Source: Dehalococcoidia bacterium UBA2158 (lineage in GTDB: Bacteria > Chloroflexota > Dehalococcoidia > Lucifugimonadales > UBA3495). From it: a DNA stretch of 40,300 nucleotides. The position numbers and the translations under genes were made by a program. The notes below the pieces were generated by a model that was given only the letters and a program-made list of their open reading frames with translations, was not told the origin of the DNA and did no database searches. Below, in pieces: positions 7,951 to 15,552 of the stretch; within the stretch, counting starts at the first letter, position 1, and the number at the start of each line of letters is the position of its first letter. The stretch covers positions 11,102 to 51,401 of the forward strand of contig DCWQ01000050.1 of the NCBI GenBank assembly GCA_002328185.1. The letters are read 5' to 3'.

Positions 7951-8109
7951 CTAGTCCCCTTTATACCCTCGGTTGCCTTGCCGCTTCTCTAGGTAGTTGC
8001 GGATCATGAGGGTGGCGGTAGCGCCTTCGCCCACTGCGCTGGCAACCTGTTTGGTGCTGCCGCCCCGGGCGTCGCCGGCGGCGAAGGTTCCTTCAAGGCT
8101 GGTCTCCAT
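7951..8109 (-). pseudogene. C-terminal remnant of a thioredoxin reductase
   Basis: The minus strand encodes METSLEGTFAAGDARGGSTK followed by QVASAVGEGATATLMIRNYL and a stop at 7951-7953. This is the exact C-terminal block (FAAGDxRxGSTKQVASAxGEG) of thioredoxin reductases that binds FAD and closes the protein. The open frame runs on upstream to about 8223 without stops, but those residues do not resemble the family, and the N-terminal 250 or so residues, including any CxxC, are absent. The fragment abuts the 3' end of the peptidase gene, which suggests a deletion. It is a different sequence from the intact reductase at 2078, whose C-terminus reads SSSQLVSAAGDG. Confidence 0.7.
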
Positions 8110-8212
8110 TGGACCTCTGTGGCGCCACTGTGAAATCTGTGTATTGCGCCGTTCTATGGATATGATGCCGAGGGCGATGTAGGTTCCAGCCGAGTGTTTG
8201 AACCGAAGGCCA

Positions 8213-10147
8213 TTAATCAGGCAGGTTCTCGATGTTCACCGGCTCAACCGAGTCAGCCAACTCAAAGCCAAAGACCCTAGAGTAGAAATACAACTCAGCC
8301 TCCAAGACCCTTTTGATATTTTCGGCCCGCCGGAACCCGTGCTGTTCTCCCTCAAAAGGGATGTACGCCGTCGGCAACCCCTGGGCGAGAACCGCGTCGA
8401 ACATCATCTCGGCCTGGCTCGGCGGCACGATCTGGTCTTCGAGGCCTTGGAATAGAATCAAGGGACAGGACAGCCGATCAGTGTGATTGATGGGCGAGCG
8501 TTGTTTATACAGGTCTTGGTTTTCCGGATAAGGGCCAACTAGGCCGTCCAGGTAGCGGGACTCGAACTTGTGGGTCTTTTTGGCCAGGGCCTCCAGGTCG
8601 CTGACGCCGTACAAGCTAGCGCCGGCCTTGAAGACTTCTTTGAAGGTCAGGGCCGCCAGGGTGGTATATCCGCCGGCGCTGCCTCCGTCGATGGCCAAAC
8701 GGTCTCCGTCGGCCTCGCCTTGGGAGACCAGATGTAGGGCGGCGTTACAGCAGTCGTCAACGTCCACGATTCCCCATTTGCCGTTCAGCCGCTCGCGGTA
8801 CTCCCGGCCGTAGCCGGTGCTGCCACCGTAATTCACGTCCAGCACCCCGATTCCCCGGCTGGTCCAGAACTGGGTCGCTAGTCCTAGGGCTGAAGATGCC
8901 GCGCCAGTCGGGCCGCCGTGACTCTTGACCAGCAGGGGCGGCTTCTCACCAGCGGGCCCCTGAAAATCGGGGTTCTTGGGCGGGTAGTAGAACGCATGGG
9001 CGGTTTTGCCGTCCTCGGTCGGAAACTCAACCGGCTGGGCCGCGGAGATGTAGCCAGGGTCGATATCCAGGTCACTTGATTTCCTGAGTTCCTGCCACTT
9101 GCTACTGGCCAGGTCGAACAGCACCAGAGACACTGGCAAAGTCGGCGCTCCGCCTATGAAAACGATCTTGCCGTCGCCGGCTCGGATATCTCCGCGGCCC
9201 ATCTCCGTGAACGGGGTGTAGACGGCCAGCAACATACCCGACTCGATTTGGAGCATGGCGATTTTCCAAACCCCGCCCTCATTATAACTGCAAGCGATCA
9301 ATTCTTCGGAAACGAACGAATATGTCCCGGAGCCCAGTTCCCATTGCGGCTTGCCGAACTCGGCGTTACGGGAGGTCAACTGCCGCGCTTGACCGTCCTC
9401 CCAACGCCACAGGTTCCACCAGCCGCTGCTGTCCGAGACGAAATGGAGCACGCCGTCGGGCGACCATTCGGGCTGGAAGATGGACTCAGCCCGGCCCCCG
9501 GCCACTACTTGGGGCTCGCCCAGTTGCCCCCGATCATTGAATGAAGCAACCAGCATGAAAGTCCCGTCCCAGGGCATGTTGGGGTGGTCCCAGGTCAGCC
9601 AGGCCAAGGTGGAGCCGTCGGGACTGATGCGGGGGTTGGAACAGAAATCAGACCCTTGTGACAGCACTTGCTGTTCTCCCTGGCCGAGGGCGTCCACGGC
9701 GACGATGGCGTTGACCGGCTCGCCCTCCGAGGTGTGGTTCTCACGGACGCAGATGATGCGGTCGCGGGCGGAGTCGAAACAGCCGTCGGCGTAGCGCATG
9801 TCAGTTTCGGGGGTGATTGGTTGCGGGTCTCCGCCTTGGTCTTGCCGGTACATGCGTTGGTCGGCGTAGTTGGAGAAATAGACCACGCCCTCGTGGACCA
9901 GGTAAGCCCCGCCGCCATACTCGTGCACCCGGGTGCGGGCGCTGAAGGGCGCTGGTGTGATGTCGGTTGTCTCGCCATCGGGGGTGTGTTTGACCACCAC
10001 CATGCGACCACCCTCGGAAGGCCGCAACTCCGCCCAGTAGATATCCTCATCATCAAGGGCGATCTGACCCAGGCCGATGGCCCCTGAAACGATGAGGTCG
10101 GTGGTGATGGGCGACTGCCATGAGCCGTAAGGGGCGGTGGTGGACAT
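8213..10147 (-). CDS. S9 family peptidase (prolyl oligopeptidase / acylaminoacyl-peptidase type)
   Basis: A 644-residue serine peptidase of the prolyl oligopeptidase family. The N-terminal ~370 residues form a beta-propeller (recurrent WSPDG/SPDGSTLAWLTWD strands), and the C-terminal 260 form the alpha/beta-hydrolase. The catalytic triad is visible: Ser490 in GGSAGGY, Asp571 in QGLEDQIVPP and His603 in GEQHGFR. The NYGGSTGYGREYRE block typical of acylaminoacyl-peptidases precedes the Ser. There is no signal peptide, so action on short peptides in the cytoplasm is likely. The start ATG is well supported by GGCAGGAG about eight nt upstream. A perfect TATAAT (minus strand, 10190-10195) lies 45 nt upstream with a poor -35. 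Its 3' end abuts the thioredoxin reductase remnant. Confidence 0.93.
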   Translation of the reverse strand: MSTTAPYGSWQSPITTDLIVSGAIGLGQIALDDEDIYWAELRPSEGGRMVVVKHTPDGETTDITPAPFSARTRVHEYGGGAYLVHEGVVYFSNYADQRMYRQDQGGDPQPITPETDMRYADGCFDSARDRIICVRENHTSEGEPVNAIVAVDALGQGEQQVLSQGSDFCSNPRISPDGSTLAWLTWDHPNMPWDGTFMLVASFNDRGQLGEPQVVAGGRAESIFQPEWSPDGVLHFVSDSSGWWNLWRWEDGQARQLTSRNAEFGKPQWELGSGTYSFVSEELIACSYNEGGVWKIAMLQIESGMLLAVYTPFTEMGRGDIRAGDGKIVFIGGAPTLPVSLVLFDLASSKWQELRKSSDLDIDPGYISAAQPVEFPTEDGKTAHAFYYPPKNPDFQGPAGEKPPLLVKSHGGPTGAASSALGLATQFWTSRGIGVLDVNYGGSTGYGREYRERLNGKWGIVDVDDCCNAALHLVSQGEADGDRLAIDGGSAGGYTTLAALTFKEVFKAGASLYGVSDLEALAKKTHKFESRYLDGLVGPYPENQDLYKQRSPINHTDRLSCPLILFQGLEDQIVPPSQAEMMFDAVLAQGLPTAYIPFEGEQHGFRRAENIKRVLEAELYFYSRVFGFELADSVEPVNIENLPD

Positions 10148-10233
10148 GGGAGATTTCTCCTGCCAGCATATCTAGTCTGTATTCAGGCAATTATAGCCTT
10201 GGCTCGGAACCGGTAAAAGGTTTTCATAACCGG

Positions 10234-10262
10234 TTGACCCCCACAAAGCCTGCCACTATATT
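10234..10262 (+). promoter_or_regulatory. Sigma-70-type promoter for the MBL-fold gene
   Basis: TTGACC (10234-10239), 17-nt spacer, TATATT (10257-10262); both hexamers match five of six consensus bases. Two copies of the palindrome ACCGGT lie just upstream (10209-10234) and could be a binding site shared with the divergent peptidase gene. Confidence 0.6.
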
Positions 10263-10313
10263 TGTTCCACTTTCACGCTTATCCGACTAAATAAGGCCCA
10301 GAAGGACAAGAAC

Positions 10314-11252
10314 ATGACCACCGCCCACGGCCATTACGCGGCACAACTGCCTCCGCCAACCATGGAGGAGGTCAGTCCTGGCATCTACGCCTATGTCCAA
10401 CTCGACGGAAGTTGGGGGTTGAATAACTCCGGGTTCATCAAAGGCAAGGACTCGCTGACGTTGATCGACACCTGTTTCACGGAGCCGCGGACCAAGGCGT
10501 ATTTGGAAGCGATTCGCAGTGTGTCCTCGCTCCCGATGAAGACCCTCATAAACACTCACCACCACGGCGATCACACCCACGGCAATTACCTGGTCCCCGA
10601 GGCCGCGATCATCGGCCATAGGCTATGCCGGCAGACGGTCATCGACACCGGGTTGCAGGCATTGCATCCACTGTTCCCGGGCGTGGAATGGGGCGACTTG
10701 GAGCTGGCCCCACCAAATATCACCTTCAACGACCACATGGACATCTACATCGACGACCTCAAGGTCGAGCTGATCTTCATGGGGCCGGCGCACACCACCA
10801 ACGACATCGTCGCCTGGCTGCCGGAGCGCAAGCTGCTGTTCGCCGGCGACCTGATTTTTAACCAAGGCACGCCCTTCGTGGCCATGGGCTCGGTATCCGG
10901 CTCGCTCCTGGCGCTGAAGCGGCTGCGGGAGCTGGGCGCTGAAACCATCATTCCAGGGCACGGCTCAGTGTGCGGGCCGGAGGTGATGGACGACATTGAA
11001 GTCTACCTAACTTTCATTCAAACAACCGCCCGGGACGCCTTTGAAGCCGGGTTGGACCCTCTGCAGGCGTCCCGGCAGGCTGACCTGGGCCGCTTCGCCG
11101 GTTGGCACGACTCAGAGCGCATCGCCGGCAACCTACACCGGGCTTACTCCGAACTTCGATGGGAGCCCGCAGGCACGGTCTTGGACCTGGGCCCCGTCGT
11201 CGCCGACATGGTCTCCCTAAACGGGGGACAGCCGGTGCGGTGTTTGGCGTAG
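10314..11252 (+). CDS. MBL-fold metallo-hydrolase
   Basis: A 312-residue metallo-beta-lactamase-fold hydrolase. The metal-binding signature is HxHxDH at residues 82-87 in NTHHHGDHTHGN. Further ligands are probably the His in GPAHTTNDIVAW and the Asp in LLFAGDLIF, and IIPGHGSV supplies the last His. The arrangement is that of class-B-like hydrolases rather than glyoxalase II or RNase J: it lacks the beta-CASP insert and has a ~60-residue helical C-terminal tail. The substrate cannot be predicted. No signal peptide is visible. The gene is divergent from the S9 peptidase and has its own promoter 50 nt upstream; the region downstream holds a decayed gene. Confidence 0.9.
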   Translation: MTTAHGHYAAQLPPPTMEEVSPGIYAYVQLDGSWGLNNSGFIKGKDSLTLIDTCFTEPRTKAYLEAIRSVSSLPMKTLINTHHHGDHTHGNYLVPEAAIIGHRLCRQTVIDTGLQALHPLFPGVEWGDLELAPPNITFNDHMDIYIDDLKVELIFMGPAHTTNDIVAWLPERKLLFAGDLIFNQGTPFVAMGSVSGSLLALKRLRELGAETIIPGHGSVCGPEVMDDIEVYLTFIQTTARDAFEAGLDPLQASRQADLGRFAGWHDSERIAGNLHRAYSELRWEPAGTVLDLGPVVADMVSLNGGQPVRCLA

Positions 11253-11336
11253 CAATCGAGCCTGCACAGCCCATCGCCGATCTTGACATCACCGAATTAG
11301 ATGCTAGCATTTTGAGCGTCTGAGCCCATCCAATAG

Positions 11337-11752
11337 AGAATCAAACAGAATCAGCGAGACAACAACGCAGGGATCGTATTCGCGACAGAATCAAAGGGCA
11401 AAGGCGTACCGGTTGATGGAAAGGAGAACGCCTTCCACGTGGAATGCTCTGGAACGGGCGCAAAGGGCGAGGCCGTGACTTTCGAATCCGAAGTCGTCTT
11501 GGACAGTGATGGATTTGACGAGGTTGGAACCTTCACCTACGCAGGCCGCGACAGTGTGAAATTCGAGACCATCGGGAAAAGATACATGGCCGCGAGAGCA
11601 GTAGAGGGGATAAACCACGGCTTTGTCATTTGAACCATCACTGGCGGCGACGGGGAGTTCAGTGCGCCACCGCACTGAACACCTCTAACTTCATGTTCTC
11701 TGCCGAGGGCGACGTAGTAGACAATGAGTACGTCCGTATCTACACACCGTAG
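11337..11752 (+). pseudogene. Decayed small gene, family not recognised
   Basis: The plus-strand frame from 11337 reads NNAGIVFATESKGKGVPVDG, then AFHVECSGTGAKGEAVTFES and FDEVGTFTYAGRDSVKFETI, and stops at TGA (11631-11633) after HGFVI. Sense continues behind the stop (TITGGDGEFS), and after a frameshift near 11665-11685 it resumes as SNFMFSAEGDVVDNEYVRIYTP with TAG at 11750-11752. Together this looks like one beta-rich protein of about 140 residues, broken by a nonsense change and a shift. The shift lies in a perfect 9-bp palindrome, TTCAGTGCG-CCAC-CGCACTGAA. I do not recognise the family with certainty, and no start codon with a Shine-Dalgarno is evident. Confidence 0.55.
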
Positions 11753-11835
11753 GCCGCCCGTAAACCGCGACCGGATGCCTCACCGAGGAGGGCCATTGGT
11801 CACGGTCCTAAATTTGAAAACCAATGAGGGTCTAA

Positions 11836-13047
11836 ATGCCCGACAGCGCTCTGTCCCACGTCCGCGTGCTTGATTTCACCACCCAGGTTGCGGGGCCTTA
11901 TTGCACTAAGCTCCTGGCCGATTATGGCGGCGATGTCATCAAGGTCGAACGCCCAGGAACTGGCGACGCCGCCCGGAACCTGGGCCCTTTCCCCGGAGAC
12001 ATTCCTCATAAGGAGAAGAGCGGGCTTTTCCTTCACTTGAATACCAACAAGCGGTCCATCACCCTGGACTTGAAGAGCAAAGCAGGGCAGAAGATCGCCA
12101 AAGAGCTGGCCGCGAAAGTTGACCTGGTCATCGAGAGTTTCAGACCCGGAGTGATGGACCGCCTGGGACTGGGTCTTGAGGCTCTGCAAAAGTCGAATCC
12201 CCGGCTGGTGATGACGTCCATCAGCAACTTCGGCCAAACTGGCCCCTACCGCGACTTTAAGTCCTCAGACATCTTGGTCTACAGCATGGGCGGGGAGATG
12301 CACTCCACCGGTCTGGCAGACCGGGAACCGGTCAAGTTGGGGGCCAACGTCGTCTTGTATCAAGCGGGGTCGGTGGCGGCGGTTGGCAGCGCCGGAGCCT
12401 TGTTCCTTTCTCAAGACAACGGGCCGGGCCAACAGGTGGATGTTTCCATCATGGAGACCCAGATCGGCTCTGTAGACCGCCGCATGAGCGCGCTCGTGGG
12501 ATACCAATACACTGGCGAACTGAGCGTGAGAATACCCTTTGGCGCAGCAGGGTACCCAATAGGGGTGTACCCATGCGAGGACGGCTACCTGGAGGTGACT
12601 GGCGGGCTGATCTACTTCCCTAGGGTCGTCCGGGCTCTCGGTAATCCGCCGGAGCTTCTGGAGCCGCGGTGGTACACGCCGGAGTCCCAGACCGACCCCG
12701 AATTGAAGGACGAGTTCGAGGCCCATTTCTTGTCCTGGACCCTACAACATTCCAAATTGGATGCGTGGCGGGCAGCCCAAGAATCCGGAGTGCTAAGCGG
12801 GCCGCTAAATACCATGGAAGACGTGGCCAACGACCAGCATTTCATCGGCCGGGACGCCTTTGCCCAGATTGACCATCCGGTGGCCGGCAGCTTGAAGTAT
12901 CCGGGACGACCTTTCGTCATGACCGAGTCCCCGTGGGGGATTCGCCGCCCAGCCCCGTTGCTGGGCCAACACAACGGGGAGATACTCCAGGAACTGGGTT
13001 ATGGACCCGGTGACCAAGCCCGGCTCCGGGCACAGGGCGTGATATGA
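11836..13047 (+). CDS. CaiB/BaiF family CoA-transferase, catalytic Asp not conserved
   Basis: A 403-residue class III (CaiB/BaiF, formyl-CoA-transferase-like) protein. Family blocks are VLDFTTQVAGPYCTKLLADYGGDVIKVE, then RSITLDLKSKAG, DLVIESFRPGVMDRLGLG and ISNFGQTGPYRD. In family members the catalytic Asp that forms the acyl-glutamyl-like anhydride sits in a VADLxxG block; here the aligned stretch is KLGANVVLYQAG (167-178), with Leu174 at the Asp position. The protein may therefore be a non-catalytic or differently acting subunit. It starts at ATG 11836 with GAGGG upstream. The next gene overlaps it by four bases (ATGA), is of the same family and keeps the Asp, which suggests a heteromeric enzyme. 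Substrate unknown. Confidence 0.92.
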   Translation: MPDSALSHVRVLDFTTQVAGPYCTKLLADYGGDVIKVERPGTGDAARNLGPFPGDIPHKEKSGLFLHLNTNKRSITLDLKSKAGQKIAKELAAKVDLVIESFRPGVMDRLGLGLEALQKSNPRLVMTSISNFGQTGPYRDFKSSDILVYSMGGEMHSTGLADREPVKLGANVVLYQAGSVAAVGSAGALFLSQDNGPGQQVDVSIMETQIGSVDRRMSALVGYQYTGELSVRIPFGAAGYPIGVYPCEDGYLEVTGGLIYFPRVVRALGNPPELLEPRWYTPESQTDPELKDEFEAHFLSWTLQHSKLDAWRAAQESGVLSGPLNTMEDVANDQHFIGRDAFAQIDHPVAGSLKYPGRPFVMTESPWGIRRPAPLLGQHNGEILQELGYGPGDQARLRAQGVI

Positions 13048-14357
13048 GCAAGTTGCCTCTGGAAGGGATACGCATTCTGGAGATGACGGTGGTCTGGGCC
13101 GGGCCTTATTGTACCTCGTTCCTGGCCGACTTGGGCGCTGAGGTGATACGAGTGGAATCGCTGGCGACCTTCGCGCCGCTCACCCGGGGCGTCAGAGCCC
13201 ATCCCACGGCGGCCAGCCTCGAGGTTCAGCCGGTGTTCATGGGCGGATACCCAGACCGGCAGCCCGGAGACCGGCCGTGGAACCGGTGCCCCATATTCAA
13301 TCCCCACGCCCGAAACAAACTCAGCATGACCCTGGACCTCTCGCAGCCAAAAGGCATGGAGATATTCAAAGACCTGGTCAAAGTAAGCGATGTTTTCGTG
13401 GAGAATAACGTGGTCGACCGCATGGACCAGCTTGGCATCGACTACGCCATGCTCAAGAAGCTACGGGAGGACATCATCATGCTCCGCATGCCCGCCTACG
13501 GGAGCACCGGGCCCTACCGCGACTACCGGGCCTTGGGCGTGCACATCGAGGGGGTGATCGGGCACACGCTGCTACGGGGCTACACAGACATGGACGCCTC
13601 CGCCAACAATGCGGTATACGTGGCCGATGCGGCAGGCGGCAGCCAAGGCGCGTTCGCGGTCCTGGCCGGCCTCCACTACCGGCGGCGCACCGGCAAGGGC
13701 CAGTACATCGAGCTGGGGCAAGCGGAGGATGCCATGCCCATGATGGGCCAATTCTTCATGGACTACGCCATGAACGGCCGAAACGCAGCCACCTCCGGCA
13801 ACCGCCACCCCACCGCGGTCCAGGGCTGTTATCCATGCAAGGGGAGCGAACAACAGGGGCATGACCGGTGGGTCAGCATAACTATCAACAGCGACGAAGA
13901 ATGGCGGTCGTTCTCCGGGGCATTGGGCCGACCCGATTGGGCTGTCGACCCCCGGTTTGCTCACGCCCCTGGCCGCTTAGAGCACCACGACGAGATCGAC
14001 GCCCACATCGGCCGCTGGACCGAGCAAATGGACAACTTCGAGGTGATGCGGGCGCTACAGGTTGTTGGAGTGGCGGCCGGGCCGGTGATGGACCAGCGGG
14101 ACGCCTATAATGACCCACATCTGCGGGAACGGGGCATGTTCCAAGAAGCTTCACAAGAGGATACCGGCACCCATATGTACCCCAGTGCGCCCTACACGAT
14201 GTCAGAGACCCCGCCAGACATCCGCCGCGGCCCTGTGCGGTTAGGTGAGGACAACGAATACGTCTACAGGACGGTCTTGGGGTACTCAGAATCTGAATAC
14301 GCCCGCTTAGTAGCTGAAGGGCACATCTCCATGGACTACCCCGAGCCTTTTGAGTAA
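13044..14357 (+). CDS. CaiB/BaiF family CoA-transferase, catalytic Asp present
   Basis: A 437-residue class III CoA-transferase. It shows ILEMTVVWAGPYCTSFLADLGAEVIRVE at the N-terminus, NKLSMTLDLSQPKG, VFVENNVVDRMDQLGIDY and RMPAYGSTGPYRDYRALGVH. The catalytic Asp is preserved as Asp195 in VYVADAAGG, followed by GKGQYIELGQAEDAM. A ~30-residue insertion near residues 50-85 (Pro/Arg-rich) separates it from its upstream neighbour. The start ATG overlaps the stop of the preceding gene (ATGA), indicating translational coupling. The reaction is transfer of CoA between carboxylic acids; donors and acceptors cannot be read from the sequence. Comparable two-gene class III transferases are known, for example the succinyl-CoA:malate transferase of Chloroflexus. 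Confidence 0.93.
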   Translation: MSKLPLEGIRILEMTVVWAGPYCTSFLADLGAEVIRVESLATFAPLTRGVRAHPTAASLEVQPVFMGGYPDRQPGDRPWNRCPIFNPHARNKLSMTLDLSQPKGMEIFKDLVKVSDVFVENNVVDRMDQLGIDYAMLKKLREDIIMLRMPAYGSTGPYRDYRALGVHIEGVIGHTLLRGYTDMDASANNAVYVADAAGGSQGAFAVLAGLHYRRRTGKGQYIELGQAEDAMPMMGQFFMDYAMNGRNAATSGNRHPTAVQGCYPCKGSEQQGHDRWVSITINSDEEWRSFSGALGRPDWAVDPRFAHAPGRLEHHDEIDAHIGRWTEQMDNFEVMRALQVVGVAAGPVMDQRDAYNDPHLRERGMFQEASQEDTGTHMYPSAPYTMSETPPDIRRGPVRLGEDNEYVYRTVLGYSESEYARLVAEGHISMDYPEPFE

Positions 14358-14416
14358 GGAGGCCCGTCATTTAGGGCGGCCACACGTTGTTAGTGGAGCA
14401 ACCATCTCCCGCATAT

Positions 14417-14496
14417 GTCACCCTGAGTGAAACGAAGGGTCTGCCAAACTCAGGATATGAAGATCCTTCACCGCTACGGCTGGCTCAGAATGACAA
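14417..14496. repeat. Dispersed CACCCTGAG...CAGAATGACA element, copy 1
   Basis: GTCACCCTGAGTGAAACGAA and GGGTCT open the element, and GGCTCAGAATGACA closes it (14483-14496). Related copies are at 18042-18087, 39199-39291 and 40181-40274. Confidence 0.6.
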
Positions 14497-14585
14497 TCCC
14501 GAGGCGTGGCACTCCCAAGTTAAGCACCCATCCAGCAGGCGTCTGGATACGTATCTAAAGGCGGAGCAAGCACGGTTACAGCGAG

Positions 14586-15163
14586 ATGCCGATAATCACC
14601 ACAAGAAAATTCCTGCCCTTTGCCGCCCTCCTATTTGCGATGGTTTTTACTGCTTACGCGGGCACACTCTCGTCTGCAGAAGAATCTCTGCGTCCCCTGA
14701 CCGGAGAGACTCTAACCGCCGAGGCTGGGCAACCCTTCACCCTGCCCAGTGGGATAGAGAGCGAAGTGTCTCTGGACTCATATGCCGAGGAGCAAAACGT
14801 GGTGTTGGTTTTCTACCGAGGGCTCTGGTGAATCCATTGCTGGGAGCAACTCGTTGAACTACGAAAGGACTATGACACCATCATCTGGCTGGACGTGAGG
14901 TACTGGCGGTGAGCAACGACCAGCTATCGGGCGCGGAGCGGGCCATCGACTACCTGGAACTGGGATTTCCCATCCTCTTCCACCCAGAAGCCGGGGTAAT
15001 CGAGAGATACGGGGTATACGCCACGCTGAGCGACGGCTACGCCACCCCGTCAGTCTTCGTCATAGACAAGAGCGGCGAAGCCCGCTGGAAGTACATCGAC
15101 CGGCGCCACAACGACCGCCCCACCAACGAACAGATCATCAGGCAGTTGGAAGGGCTGCGGTAG
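14586..15163 (+). pseudogene. Peroxiredoxin-like (AhpC/TSA) gene with UGA at the peroxidatic Cys position and a downstream frameshift
   Basis: ATG 14586 begins a protein with a secretion signal (FLPFAALLFAMVFTAYAG), then a thioredoxin-fold start ending VVLVFYRGLW. Homologues continue with CPxC; here the next codon is TGA (14829-14831) and reading on gives IHCWEQLVELRKDYD. The order W-UGA-x-x-C matches the UxxC motif of peroxiredoxin-like selenoproteins. A one-base frameshift near 14873-14900 then moves sense into the frame of EVLAVSNDQLSGAERAID, LGFPILFHPEAGVIERYGVY and ATPSVFVIDKSGEARWKYID, ending at TAG (15161-15163). The whole would be about 192 residues, exported. Either this is a selenoprotein gene with one sequencing or assembly indel, or a pseudogene with two lesions. 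A hairpin TTGCT-GGG-AGCAA lies five nt after the UGA. Confidence 0.6.
14837..14849 (+). promoter_or_regulatory. Hairpin after the UGA of the peroxiredoxin-like gene (weak SECIS candidate)
   Basis: TTGCT (14837-14841), loop GGG, AGCAA (14845-14849). The loop begins 11 nt after the UGA, closer than usual for bacterial SECIS elements. A second hairpin, TCGT-TGAACT-ACGA, starts 20 nt after the UGA. Support is suggestive only. Confidence 0.3.
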
Positions 15164-15552
15164 CGTTGAAATATTTGGGGCTCTCCTCCACTGTCATTCC
15201 TGCGAAAGCAGGAATCCAGGGATACCACGTCTTGCAGTCGCCGATTGACTTACGGAGAACTGACGCCCTCACCCTCTCCCATGCGTGGGAAAAGGGATTC
15301 CACCCGTCATTCCGGCTTTGTATAAGGCAGGCTACATGGATTTCGGCCTTCGCCCGAATGACGAAGGGAGAGCTGAGCGTCGGGCATACGATACCGCTCA
15401 TCCTGAGCTCCGACGAATGTCGAGAGTCACGATGAAATCGGACCTGTTGAAGGACGTTCTTCGCCGGATACATGGTTTATCAGTAAGAAAGGTGGTTCGA
15501 CGTGGCTAGCCGCGAACGATTTGGGGCTCCGGACATTGCCGGTGACCACGGC
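15164..15552. repeat. Gene-free stretch with dispersed repeats (GTCATTCC family, copy 2)
   Basis: No credible gene is seen. GTCATTCCTGCGAAAGCAGG (15193-15212) forms a hairpin, and GGCCTTCGCCCGAATGACG (15344-15362) closes the element. Another GTCATTCCGG lies inside at 15306-15315. Farther on, CTCATCCTGAGCTCCGACGA (15398-15417) resembles the CCTGAG repeat family. Confidence 0.65.

Noticed and set aside
11631..11633. In-frame TGA in the decayed gene at 11337-11752 as another Sec codon
   Set aside because: The position looks like a Trp rather than a Cys, the nearby hairpin has loop CCAC without the needed G, and a frameshift follows; a pseudogene is the simpler reading.
14387..14857. 156-codon open frame overlapping the peroxiredoxin-like gene in another frame
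   Set aside because: It spans a dispersed repeat and shows no domain; the competing frame has a signal peptide and a recognisable thioredoxin-fold start.
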